Positions 8,462 to 16,508 of a DNA stretch of 64,000 nt are shown here, piece after piece; the stretch's first letter is position 1, and each line of letters begins with the position of its first letter. This DNA is from Legionellaceae bacterium. Its GTDB lineage: Bacteria > Pseudomonadota > Gammaproteobacteria > Legionellales > Legionellaceae. The translations under genes and the position numbers were made by a program. The stretch covers positions 1 to 64,000 of the forward strand of contig JARGNP010000004.1 of assembly GCA_029210265.1 (NCBI GenBank), written 5' to 3'. The notes under the pieces are model-generated. The model did no database searches. It was not told where the DNA came from and saw only the letters and a program-made list of their open reading frames with translations.

Positions 8462-8704
8462 ATGCATGCAGATAAAATTGCCATCTCGATGGATCATGAA
8501 CTTTTGCAAAAATTAGATCAGTTGGTTTTAAACAAAGAATTTAAGACGCGGAGCCAGGCAATTCAGGTTGCCGTGCGTAAAATTGTTGCTCTTAGTGAGC
8601 ATGAAAGCCTAGCGAAAGCATGTTCACAATTGGATGTGGCTTTTGAGCAGCAGTTAGCGGATGAAGATTTAGATAAGGATGTTGATGCATGGCCAGAATT
8701 TTAA
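8462..8704 (+). CDS. Ribbon-helix-helix antitoxin partner of MazF-like toxin
   Basis: The 80-residue protein has a CopG/MetJ-type ribbon-helix-helix at residues 4-45 (KIAISMDHELLQKLDQLVLN, then RSQAIQVAVRKIV). An acidic C-terminus (DEDLDKDVDAWPEF) probably binds and blocks the toxin. It overlaps the toxin gene by 16 bases, so translation is coupled. A strong purine-rich ribosome-binding site (GAGGGGAAGGGGG) precedes the ATG. It most likely binds the AAGTAT palindromes upstream. Confidence 0.88.
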   Translation: MHADKIAISMDHELLQKLDQLVLNKEFKTRSQAIQVAVRKIVALSEHESLAKACSQLDVAFEQQLADEDLDKDVDAWPEF

Positions 8705-9024
8705 GGGGTGATATAATTTGGGCCGATTTGAATCCAACGCAGGGCCATGAACAAGCAGGTCGCCGGCCTGTGCTGGTTGTGAGTCATGATGTATTCAATG
8801 AAAAGTCTGGGGCCGTGATTGCTGTGGCATTAACAAGCCAAAAGCAAAAAGCTGGTTTTCCTTTGACGCTTGCGTTACAAGATAAGGTTGCACAAAAATT
8901 AGCATGGGTTAAAATGAGCCAAATTCGAACGTTGTCGACAGCGCGCCTAGGTAATAAGCTGGGTCGTATTACCGATCATGAGCTAGCACGTGTTCTAGAT
9001 GGACTTTCTGAAATTATTAATTAA
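8689..9024 (+). CDS. MazF/PemK-family endoribonuclease toxin
   Basis: The 111-residue protein has the MazF core: RGDIIWADLNPTQGHEQAGR, RPVLVVSHDVFN and the C-terminal QIRTLSTARLGNKLGRI. MazF toxins cut single-stranded mRNA at short sequences. All conserved regions are present, including the arginine after the glycine-rich turn and the S/T-rich segment near the end. It overlaps its antitoxin upstream by 16 bases. Its TAA shares one base with the ATG of engB downstream, so an essential GTPase gene is physically joined to the toxin operon. Confidence 0.9.
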   Translation: MARILRGDIIWADLNPTQGHEQAGRRPVLVVSHDVFNEKSGAVIAVALTSQKQKAGFPLTLALQDKVAQKLAWVKMSQIRTLSTARLGNKLGRITDHELARVLDGLSEIIN

Positions 9025-9653
9025 TGCATGATAACAAGGTAAGTTTTTCCATGATTCCTTATGCCCAAGCCAGTTTTTTAAAAAGTTCAGCCCGTGTTGA
9101 TCAGCTCCCTAAAGATGTAGGAGCCGAAGTGGCTTTTGCCGGACGATCAAATGCCGGAAAATCCAGTGCGATTAATTGCCTAACGGGGATTCGACAGCTC
9201 GCAAAAGTCAGTAAAACGCCGGGACGAACGCGCCTGATGAATTGCTTTATTCTAAACGATGAGGCGTATCGTTTAATTGACTTGCCAGGTTATGGGTATG
9301 CAAAAGTGTCGAAGGCGATGCAAGAAGAATGGCAAAAGCATTTGGCACATTATTTTGATGTGCGACAAAGCTTGCGTGGTTTGGTGGTGATGATGGATAT
9401 TCGTCATCCACTGATGCCGTTGGACTTATCGATGGTCGATTGGGCGCTCGATCGCGGCTTACCTATCCATGTTTTGTTAACAAAAGCAGATAAAATTGGC
9501 CGAAGTAAGGCACAAAATACGCTTGCGCACGTGCGTAAACATTACAGTGAATACCAAGATTTGTTTAGTGCACAAACCTTTTCATCGCTTAAGCGCCAAG
9601 GGTTGGATGAGCTGATGCAAGTGCTTTCAGCATGGTATCAGGGCACGGGATGA
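9024..9653 (+). CDS. engB: Ribosome-biogenesis GTPase EngB/YihA/YsxC
   Basis: The 209-residue protein has G1 at 40-48 (GRSNAGKSS), the threonine of KTPGRTRL as G2, G3 DLPGYGYA and G4 TKADK. EngB assists late assembly of the large ribosomal subunit and is usually essential. The start at 9024 overlaps the mazF stop by one base. An internal ATG at 9051 (MIPYAQASF) is also plausible and closer to the usual N-terminus. Translation is probably coupled to mazF, though an engB promoter inside mazF cannot be excluded. Confidence 0.95.
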   Translation: MHDNKVSFSMIPYAQASFLKSSARVDQLPKDVGAEVAFAGRSNAGKSSAINCLTGIRQLAKVSKTPGRTRLMNCFILNDEAYRLIDLPGYGYAKVSKAMQEEWQKHLAHYFDVRQSLRGLVVMMDIRHPLMPLDLSMVDWALDRGLPIHVLLTKADKIGRSKAQNTLAHVRKHYSEYQDLFSAQTFSSLKRQGLDELMQVLSAWYQGTG

Positions 9654-9662
9654 AGCAAATAA

Positions 9663-10931
9663 TTAAACAGGGAACAAAGCTACACCTGCGGGCTCATTAA
9701 AGGTACTGTCAGTAACCGCATGACAGGCATTCAGTGAGCCGCTATCTAAGATAGAACAAATAGATACCGTGCTGTTCCCCCGGTTAGGTATGTAGCCGTA
9801 ATCTGTGCTGCTTGTCATAAAGAGACCGATTCGACCTTGGGTAAAGTCTAGCGTCCCGCCCGCATCATCAACGTCGCATGCTCCAAGAGAGCCATCAGGG
9901 TTGATAGAGCATATAGAAATCGTATCAATATTACGGTTGGCGATATAAATAAACTTTCCATCAGCATTCAAACTAATGCCAAAGGCATCCGTTATACCAC
10001 TTCCGGAAGGTGTGCACGGTGTTGCTAATGAGCCATCAGGATTTAAGGCACAATAATCTACTGAAGTAATCAGCGCTCTATATATAAAAGAGCCTGCTGC
10101 ATTAAATGTTGAGCTGGTGTCCCCTAAATTACTATAATTTTGGCAGGTGCCGAGCGAGCCGTTAGGGTTAAGTGGGCATATAGATAACTCACTTGTCCCT
10201 GTGTTACTGATATAAGCATACGTACTATCAGGGTTGATGGCGATGCTTGTAGGAGAACTAAGCGCTCCGTTGCCGGTCGTGTCAGTACACGTACCTAGCA
10301 TGCCATCCGTGTTAATGGGGCAAATGGACAGTGTTGAATTTCCAAAGTTGACGATATATATAAACGTACCGGATGAATTTATCGCGGCAGCAAAGGGCTC
10401 GAAAATGGTTCCATTGCCATCCGTTACGGTACATGCAGATAAATTTCCATCGGTTTCTACGGGGCAAATGGAGACGGTGTTATTGCCCGTGTTCGGGATA
10501 TAAGCCATTTGTTGGCGTGTTTGCGGAATGATTTGAATGATATCGGCAGGGCTGGGTTGGTAGCACTGTAATGAGCTGATTTGTCCATTGGGGCCTTGTT
10601 CGCAAACCGTAGGTGCACTATGAAGTGTAGAGCTAGATGCGTTTTCTGAAATACTCAACGTAAGTATGCACGATGGATGACTTGAGGTGAGCGTGAGTGC
10701 GTCTGAGCAATTGCCTGCAGTTGTGACTTGTGTCATGCCATCTGCAGGTGATAACACGAGGGTATGAGGCTTGGATGATTGATTAGTTACGCGATATTGG
10801 ATGATTGCTGGTGGTGTAACCGTTGTAGCTGTCAAAGGGGTAAACGTCCAGACAGGACTTGCTTCAGCGAGTCCTGTGATGGACAGGGCTGTAATGATAT
10901 AGGGTACAAATTTTAAAATAATCTTATGCAT
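9663..10931 (-). CDS. Secreted cysteine-rich beta-propeller protein, copy 1
   Basis: The 422-residue protein has a signal peptide (about 1-24) and an N-terminal domain to about residue 140. About six repeats follow of the form Y-I-x-N-x-x-x-x-T-x-S-I-C-P-x-x-x-D-G-x-L-x-x-C, resembling YVTN/NHL or lactonase-type propeller blades. Each repeat carries two spaced cysteines, suggesting periplasmic or extracellular disulfides. It is the last gene of an apparent three-gene operon behind its paralogue (gap 26 bases) and the SPOR/barrel gene. Lactonase activity is not supported by any catalytic residue I could assign. A structural or adhesive surface role is a guess. Confidence 0.75.
   Translation of the reverse strand: MHKIILKFVPYIITALSITGLAEASPVWTFTPLTATTVTPPAIIQYRVTNQSSKPHTLVLSPADGMTQVTTAGNCSDALTLTSSHPSCILTLSISENASSSTLHSAPTVCEQGPNGQISSLQCYQPSPADIIQIIPQTRQQMAYIPNTGNNTVSICPVETDGNLSACTVTDGNGTIFEPFAAAINSSGTFIYIVNFGNSTLSICPINTDGMLGTCTDTTGNGALSSPTSIAINPDSTYAYISNTGTSELSICPLNPNGSLGTCQNYSNLGDTSSTFNAAGSFIYRALITSVDYCALNPDGSLATPCTPSGSGITDAFGISLNADGKFIYIANRNIDTISICSINPDGSLGACDVDDAGGTLDFTQGRIGLFMTSSTDYGYIPNRGNSTVSICSILDSGSLNACHAVTDSTFNEPAGVALFPV
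10501..10816 (-). repeat. 316-bp perfect direct repeat, copy A
   Basis: Every base from 10501 to 10816 matches 11817-12132 (offset 1316). The repeat encodes the N-terminal domain and the start of the propeller in each paralogue. Flanking sequence on both sides is clearly diverged. Confidence 0.95.
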
Positions 10932-10957
10932 GATGTCGAACGCCTATTAAAAAATAT

Positions 10958-12253
10958 TTAAACGGGGAACAAAGCTACGCTGAAGGGTTGGTTAAAAGTA
11001 GCATTTCCCGTGACGGCATAACAAATATCAAGTGAGCCATTGCCTAATATAGAACATATAGATATTGTATTATTTGCGTGATTTGGAATATAACCATATT
11101 TTGTAGTGCTTTTCATAAAGAGCCCCGTGCTAGAACCGGGAGCAAAGCTTAATGTGCCCTCTGCATTACTCGTTGTGCATGCTGCAAGAGAGCCATCAGG
11201 GTTTACTGGGCATATAGAAATATTGGAGAGGCCCGTATTTGCAATATACATGAATTCTTCACTAGCATTTTGATTGATTCCGTAGGCATTATTAAACGTC
11301 GCACTTGCTGATGATGGACACGGCGTAGCTATTGAGCCATCAGAATTTAGAGCGCAGTAAGTGACGTCTCTTGAACCACTACCATTGTCAACCAGCATAT
11401 ATATAAGAGAGCCCGTGGAATTAAATGTTGAACCGAAATTGTTATCGTCATAATTTTGGCATGTACCAAGGGAGCCATCAGAGTTGAGGGGGCATATAGA
11501 TAATTTTCCTGTGCCTGCATTGCTAATATAGAGATAGGTATTGTTTGGATTGATGGAAACGGTATTCGGGGCACTAAACGTTCCATTGCCGTTAGATGCG
11601 GTACATGTGCCTAGCATACCATCCGCATTAATAGGGCAAATTGAAACGGTTGAGTTTAGAAAGTTAGTAATATAAATGTATGTGCCATCTGAGCGGATTG
11701 CGGAGGCTTGAGGTTGGTTAAAGGTCAAGTTGCCATCGGTTACGGTGCACGTACCTAAATCGCCATCAGTTTTAACAGGACAAATGGAGAGGGTGTCATT
11801 GCCATAATTGGCTATGTAAGCCATTTGTTGGCGTGTTTGCGGAATGATTTGAATGATATCGGCAGGGCTGGGTTGGTAGCACTGTAATGAGCTGATTTGT
11901 CCATTGGGGCCTTGTTCGCAAACCGTAGGTGCACTATGAAGTGTAGAGCTAGATGCGTTTTCTGAAATACTCAACGTAAGTATGCACGATGGATGACTTG
12001 AGGTGAGCGTGAGTGCGTCTGAGCAATTGCCTGCAGTTGTGACTTGTGTCATGCCATCTGCAGGTGATAACACGAGGGTATGAGGCTTGGATGATTGATT
12101 AGTTACGCGATATTGGATGATTGCTGGTGGTGTTACGGTTGTTGGCGTCAGAGGGGTGAATGTCCAGACTGGACTTGCTGCTTCAACAAGCCCTGCGATG
12201 GATAAAAGTGAAAAAATATAGAGTAAGCATTTAAGCTTGCTAGTATATTGCAT
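10958..12253 (-). CDS. Secreted cysteine-rich beta-propeller protein, copy 2
   Basis: The 431-residue paralogue of the neighbouring gene has the same plan. A signal peptide (about 1-25, ending VEAA) and N-terminal domain are followed by six propeller-like repeats with SICP...DG.L..C. Residues encoded by 11817-12132 are identical at the DNA level to copy 1. The repeats beyond differ at many positions and have small length changes. It sits 21 bases downstream of the SPOR/barrel gene. Export to periplasm or surface follows from the signal peptide. Function is unknown. Confidence 0.75.
   Translation of the reverse strand: MQYTSKLKCLLYIFSLLSIAGLVEAASPVWTFTPLTPTTVTPPAIIQYRVTNQSSKPHTLVLSPADGMTQVTTAGNCSDALTLTSSHPSCILTLSISENASSSTLHSAPTVCEQGPNGQISSLQCYQPSPADIIQIIPQTRQQMAYIANYGNDTLSICPVKTDGDLGTCTVTDGNLTFNQPQASAIRSDGTYIYITNFLNSTVSICPINADGMLGTCTASNGNGTFSAPNTVSINPNNTYLYISNAGTGKLSICPLNSDGSLGTCQNYDDNNFGSTFNSTGSLIYMLVDNGSGSRDVTYCALNSDGSIATPCPSSASATFNNAYGINQNASEEFMYIANTGLSNISICPVNPDGSLAACTTSNAEGTLSFAPGSSTGLFMKSTTKYGYIPNHANNTISICSILGNGSLDICYAVTGNATFNQPFSVALFPV
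11817..12132 (-). repeat. 316-bp perfect direct repeat, copy B
   Basis: This is identical to 10501-10816. Sequence identity stops abruptly at both ends within otherwise homologous but diverged genes. Confidence 0.95.
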
Positions 12254-12274
12254 GTGTAAGCCTTGGATATATTA

Positions 12275-13300
12275 TTACGTATAATAGCTTAAGCTAAACT
12301 GAAGCTGGTTAATGTATAAGTTTGCAATGGATAAGCCACTTCCTAAAGTTTGTTCAAATGAACGAGCTAATCGCGCCTTACCCCAGTCAGCAAACTCATA
12401 CCCAACGCCAAAATACCAATGCTGATAGATATTTGCTTGGAGGCCGGCCCCTACCGTGTAAGCAAAGGCGGTTGTGGTGTTGGATTGGAAGTTAGGTTGT
12501 ACAACCGCCTCAGGGATGAGGGGCATATTCGTAAAGTTTTTAGCTTCGTTAAAGGCAAGTGCGACGCTTCCACTCACGTAGGGTGCTAATCGATAGCCAA
12601 CATCACGTAATAACTTACCTTTTAAGCCAATATGGATATGTTGAATATCATAAGCATAATTAAAATTATAAAACTGAGGCAGGGCATCATCCCAAATCCC
12701 GCCTTTATAGTTAAGGTTGCTTGATGTGACCGCAGTAATACCCCATTGACTGTCTAGCTTGGGTGTAAATGGGTGTCGAACACCTGTGAAAACCTCTACA
12801 ATAGCTGGCGTGTTGGTATCTGACGGCACATAAGCACGTTCAGTCATGGGTTGCACGTAAAATGCTTGTTTGTTGCCCTTGTCGAACCATGCAGGGCCCG
12901 CACTGACGGTGGCAACGTAGGATAAGGGGGCGGAGTTCTTGTGCTTAGAAGGCGCCTGCATTGTTGTCATGATCGTTTGGGTTGTTTCTGCTGCTGGATT
13001 GAGTAAGGCCATGCGAAGTGCTCTGGCGCTTTGTATGGAGTCTAATGGCCCAATCCATACACGATGATAGGTTGCGTCAGGTTTAATAATAACTGAGTGG
13101 GTCGTGAGTTGTGAAAGTTTTTGGCGATAGTTGTTAGCATTCTCAGCGGATTTAAACGCCCCGGCTTGTACGTACAGTTTGCCATTCGATGCAAGCCTCA
13201 CAAACATATCGGATGGAGGCGTTGTAACATCGGCAAATGAAGGCGTGTTGAGTGCAAGTAAAAATAAACATATCTTTACGGGTGAAAATATTTTGTTCAT
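12275..13300 (-). CDS. SPOR domain fused to an outer-membrane beta-barrel
   Basis: The 341-residue protein has a signal peptide (1-23, ending SFA). A SPOR-like domain follows at about 41-105 (KLYVQAGAFKSAENANNYRQ ... YHRVWIGPLDS). Residues 127-341 look like an outer-membrane barrel with alternating strands (YVATVSAGPAWF, WYFGVGYEFADW, final LQFSLSYYT). SPOR domains bind denuded septal peptidoglycan, while barrels sit in the outer membrane. The fusion could anchor a barrel at the division site. The ATG at 13300 is preferred because the signal peptide begins there. It is the first gene before two secreted propeller proteins. Confidence 0.7.
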   Translation of the reverse strand: MNKIFSPVKICLFLLALNTPSFADVTTPPSDMFVRLASNGKLYVQAGAFKSAENANNYRQKLSQLTTHSVIIKPDATYHRVWIGPLDSIQSARALRMALLNPAAETTQTIMTTMQAPSKHKNSAPLSYVATVSAGPAWFDKGNKQAFYVQPMTERAYVPSDTNTPAIVEVFTGVRHPFTPKLDSQWGITAVTSSNLNYKGGIWDDALPQFYNFNYAYDIQHIHIGLKGKLLRDVGYRLAPYVSGSVALAFNEAKNFTNMPLIPEAVVQPNFQSNTTTAFAYTVGAGLQANIYQHWYFGVGYEFADWGKARLARSFEQTLGSGLSIANLYINQLQFSLSYYT

Positions 13301-13332
13301 ATTAGGCTCGTAATATGACATTTTGTTTGTCT

Positions 13333-13375
13333 ATCATAATCACAAGTGGTATTGCATTGCAATAAGCTAGCTTAT
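13333..13375 (-). promoter_or_regulatory. Promoter with adjoining palindromes for the SPOR/barrel operon
   Basis: On the minus strand TTGCAA (13357-13362) and TATGAT (13333-13338) are separated by 18 bases. Two perfect palindromes join here: ATTGCATTGCAAT (13351-13363), covering the -35, and ATAAGCTAGCTTAT (13362-13375), which also contains the stop of the upstream gene. They suggest a regulated promoter separating this operon from the Bat cluster. Confidence 0.5.
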
Positions 13376-13980
13376 ACGCGGCATGCGGCGTTGCCTATCT
13401 CTGCATCATCATGCTCTTTCTGCTTTTCATGCACGGGGCTATGTTGATGGGCAATAGTTAATGGAGATGCGTCCTCGCAGGGTAATTTGCAGTTAATCTC
13501 ACCCAGGATATTCAACTCATCTAGGTCGTCCAATTCTTCGGGTATCGAGGGAAGACGACATCCGTTAATAAGTGCTTTTCGTTCTAACGGCGCCATATAT
13601 AAAGCACACTTTCGTTGAACGGTATTGCATAAAACTAAATGTTCATTTCCTGTTTGATTAACAAGTGCTCGTTTGAAGTGTTTTGCGCCATTTTTTACAC
13701 TGTTTTCTGCTGCCTCGATTAAATCTTTATTCTGAAGAAGACCTTTAGGAACGAACTGGTTTGAATCTATTTTGTATAAAATTTTTTCTGAGCATTCAGG
13801 GGGTATGTGTAACAAAAAATCACCTTCACGAAAGGTGCGGCGATTGGGATTGAGAGGCTCGCATGGCTTTTGAGCAAGGATGTAAAGAATGGATTCATTT
13901 TGAAATATTTGCGCTTTAAACATAAATGGTGCTTCTAATTTGAGATGAATCGAGCATGGTCTCATAAAAATTAAAAGCAT
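13372..13980 (-). CDS. Hypothetical protein at the end of the Bat cluster
   Basis: I do not recognise this 202-residue protein. It has no clear membrane segment or signal peptide, contains about seven cysteines, and ends in a His/Glu-rich tail (HQHSPVHEKQKEHDD). Its first ATG directly abuts the batD stop (TGAATG), so translation may restart there. Internal methionines at 13965 and 13923 (MFKAQIF) are alternatives because no good ribosome-binding site precedes 13980. Its position suggests co-transcription with the Bat genes, but no link in function can be seen. Confidence 0.6.
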   Translation of the reverse strand: MLLIFMRPCSIHLKLEAPFMFKAQIFQNESILYILAQKPCEPLNPNRRTFREGDFLLHIPPECSEKILYKIDSNQFVPKGLLQNKDLIEAAENSVKNGAKHFKRALVNQTGNEHLVLCNTVQRKCALYMAPLERKALINGCRLPSIPEELDDLDELNILGEINCKLPCEDASPLTIAHQHSPVHEKQKEHDDAEIGNAACRV

Positions 13981-15636
13981 TCAATCTTGAGGATTAATTG
14001 GCGGTAAATTATTAGAACGAGATGCTTGTTTTGTATGGTGCCGGTGTTTTTTAGTAAGCTGGCGCAGGGCATTAAGCAAGGCTTCGCCGTTCCATGGTTC
14101 AGATTGTGCAGCATCGTAGAGCGCAGCCGAGAGTATTTTTAGCTGCTTAGAAAGCTCAGGGTGTGATGCGTGCTCTGCGATATCATCTAAGTTTAACAGT
14201 GATATTTTAGGCCAGGTTAATTTCGCCCATATAAATAATGCATCGTGTGAAGTTAGTGGCTGATGACTAAGACAGGCTTGAGATAAATGTTTAAATGCTC
14301 GGCGCTTAATTAAGCGCGTGTGTTTATGGTTTAAATATTTTAAGAACACAAACAAACAAGCGATTAGAAACAGGCATAAAAGGCCCATATGAAAGGCAAA
14401 GGCGTGCTTAAAAGTAAATTGGCTTGCTGTAGGTTGTTGTTTAGGCGCTTTTTTAGGCTCAGGTGTTCTTATAGCTGGTGGAGCTTGTGTTGAGCTACCT
14501 GCGCGCGCAGCGATATGTACAATGCGCTCAGGGAGTGTTGAGTGCTCGGTTTTTCCTGTTTCGGTATTAAACCAGGTGACGGTTTGGGCGGGGAGTGTGA
14601 CCTGGCCTGCTTGATTAAACAAATAACTGATTTTAACGGTTGTTTTTCCAACAATATCTGAGCCTTGCGTTTCTGTTTTGAGTACCGGTCGTTCGGGGTA
14701 GGTGTTAAACGCGAGGCTTTTAGATATATCAAGGGGCGGTAGTAGTTCTGCGGGGAGTCCTGCTGCTCTTAACGTTAACGTGCGTGTGAGCGTTGTGCCT
14801 TCGTCAAAATTTGTATTTTGCTGATCATAATGCTCGGTGAGCGCTAATGATTTTGCAGGGGCCCATGGCTTATTTTTAAAATCATCAGGAATAGCTTTTA
14901 TTTCAAGAGGCTTGGATGTGCCGTCGGCACGTACCCGCCGCGGAATGTCATCATAAATTAACGCTTGAAAACTTGGGGGATAAATAATGTGCTTGCCGCT
15001 TTGTTGGGGGAAAAAAGCATATTTTTGTTCTTCCACAAGGTATGGACGCCCGTTTTCTATCACTTGGTATTGGCGATTTTCGCCTAAAGGCATGATCAGT
15101 GCGTCACTGAGTTGAGGTGGTTGATACATCGCATCTAAAATAGAAGAATTATGATAAATTTTAACGGTATACGTGAGCTGCTGATTAATAAACGGTTGAG
15201 TCTCGCTTGCTGTGGTTTGTATAAATAATGCATTCACCGGTGCTGTATTGATGCTTTTTTCAGATACATGTGGCGTGTTGGTGACTTCAATACTGGTCGG
15301 CAAGCTTCGGGCATGTCCAACCTGAATGGCTGGGATGATAATTTTTCCTGTGTGTTTTGGGGTAAGTGTTACGGTCCAACTTGATGATGCCTTGGATTGG
15401 CCATCAATAAACATATAAGAAGCACGATGGGCGGTGCCATGAACCTGAAAATCATATTGGAGCGGGCTAAAATCGGGTAAACCTGCCGGTGCATTTTCAT
15501 CTAATTCTAAAATCAAATGAAAGGCCTGTCCTGGCATGATCTGAGCGGGATCAACTTTGGCCGATAAGGTGGTTGCATACGTTGGCATCACGCATAAAAA
15601 TAGCAAAAAATAGGTAGCGAAGCGTATATTTTTCAT
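13981..15636 (-). CDS. BatD-like periplasmic/membrane protein
   Basis: The 551-residue protein has a signal peptide (about 1-21). A long beta-rich periplasmic region follows with BatD features (LSAKVDPAQIMPGQAFHLIL at the start, NQQLTYTVKIYHN near 155). A membrane helix lies near 410-430 (FHMGLLCLFLIACLFVFLKY), then a cytoplasmic tail. BatD is the large exported partner of the BatA/BatB proteins, linked in other bacteria to oxygen or envelope stress tolerance, with mechanism unsettled. It overlaps the TPR gene by four bases (ATGA), showing translational coupling. Confidence 0.88.
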   Translation of the reverse strand: MKNIRFATYFLLFLCVMPTYATTLSAKVDPAQIMPGQAFHLILELDENAPAGLPDFSPLQYDFQVHGTAHRASYMFIDGQSKASSSWTVTLTPKHTGKIIIPAIQVGHARSLPTSIEVTNTPHVSEKSINTAPVNALFIQTTASETQPFINQQLTYTVKIYHNSSILDAMYQPPQLSDALIMPLGENRQYQVIENGRPYLVEEQKYAFFPQQSGKHIIYPPSFQALIYDDIPRRVRADGTSKPLEIKAIPDDFKNKPWAPAKSLALTEHYDQQNTNFDEGTTLTRTLTLRAAGLPAELLPPLDISKSLAFNTYPERPVLKTETQGSDIVGKTTVKISYLFNQAGQVTLPAQTVTWFNTETGKTEHSTLPERIVHIAARAGSSTQAPPAIRTPEPKKAPKQQPTASQFTFKHAFAFHMGLLCLFLIACLFVFLKYLNHKHTRLIKRRAFKHLSQACLSHQPLTSHDALFIWAKLTWPKISLLNLDDIAEHASHPELSKQLKILSAALYDAAQSEPWNGEALLNALRQLTKKHRHHTKQASRSNNLPPINPQD

Positions 15637-16508
15637 GAGCGCCTCTGCTGTAATCGCTTCATATGGTCACGCCAAAATTTTTCTCGTAAAAGTCCGCCTG
15701 GGTCATCAGGAATAAGACGCAACCATTGTTCTTTTGCCTGTTGATCGACATCGGTGGGTGATGCGCTGGCGTGTTGTGTGTTTTTTTCTCCTTGTTCTTT
15801 TGGGTTGGTATTTGCTTGCTCTTCTGACTTTGCTTCGGGACTTGATTCGGCCTCGGGCTTAGATGGCTGTTCAGATGCTTGCTTAGATTCAGATTCAGCT
15901 TCAGATTCAGACTCCGATGATTCGGGCTTACTTGGTGTGCTGTTTGAGCCATCTTGTTTTTGATTTGATGCTTGCTTGTTATTTCCATCTTTGGGCGGTT
16001 GTTCTTGATTTGAATTGCCTTCGTCGTTACCGGCGTTGTTGGTTTTGTTTTGATTGTTATCTGATTTATCTGAACTATCTGAGTTATCAGATTGGTCGGA
16101 TTGGTCAGATTGGTCAGGTTCAGGAGGATTGTTTTTTTGCATATCTTCAAGCAGGGCGAGATTGTATTTTGCGTCCTGATGTTTTGGCTCAAGCTTGAGA
16201 GCTTTTTGATACGCTTCGATGGCTTGCTTGTATTTTTCTTGAAAGGCGAGTGCATTACCTTGATTATAAAATCCTTCTGCGCCATCTTGTGTTTGAAAGC
16301 CTTTTTCAGCTGCTGCGTAGTGTTGGTTTCGAAAGGCGGCAACGCCCTGCCAATCTTTTCGCGTGAACGTTTGTTCGGCAGCATCAAATTGTTTTTCTTC
16401 AAGACGCGTGACAGCACGTTGGTTGGTGTTTTTCCAAAGGTCACTCCAAGTTGAGGCATGCGTGATGGAAGCGAAGATAAGTAAGCCATAAGCAATGAGT
16501 ATTTTCAT
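15633..16508 (-). CDS. TPR protein of the Bat cluster (BatC/BatE-like)
   Basis: The 291-residue protein has a signal peptide starting at the ATG at 16508 (MKILIAYGLLIFASITHA). Tetratricopeptide repeats lie at about 40-125 (AEGFYNQGNALAFQEKYKQA, AIEAYQKALKLEPKHQDAKY). A low-complexity region of about 120 residues rich in Asp, Ser, Asn, Gln, Glu and Lys follows, beginning with DQS repeats. A short conserved end (WLRLIPDDPGGLLREKFWRD) is typical of VWA-associated TPR proteins. It starts inside the stop of the upstream VWA gene (ATGA). A longer start at 16529 would spoil the signal peptide. Confidence 0.87.
   Translation of the reverse strand: MKILIAYGLLIFASITHASTWSDLWKNTNQRAVTRLEEKQFDAAEQTFTRKDWQGVAAFRNQHYAAAEKGFQTQDGAEGFYNQGNALAFQEKYKQAIEAYQKALKLEPKHQDAKYNLALLEDMQKNNPPEPDQSDQSDQSDNSDSSDKSDNNQNKTNNAGNDEGNSNQEQPPKDGNNKQASNQKQDGSNSTPSKPESSESESEAESESKQASEQPSKPEAESSPEAKSEEQANTNPKEQGEKNTQHASASPTDVDQQAKEQWLRLIPDDPGGLLREKFWRDHMKRLQQRRS

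Noticed and set aside
10234-10503. Plus-strand open frame inside propeller gene 1
   Set aside because: It is a shadow of the repeat pattern on the other strand, with no start signal and no recognisable protein.
15754-16495. Long open frames on both strands over the low-complexity part of the TPR gene
   Set aside because: They arise from the repetitive Asp/Ser/Gln/Glu codons of the real gene. They lack ribosome-binding sites and family sequence.
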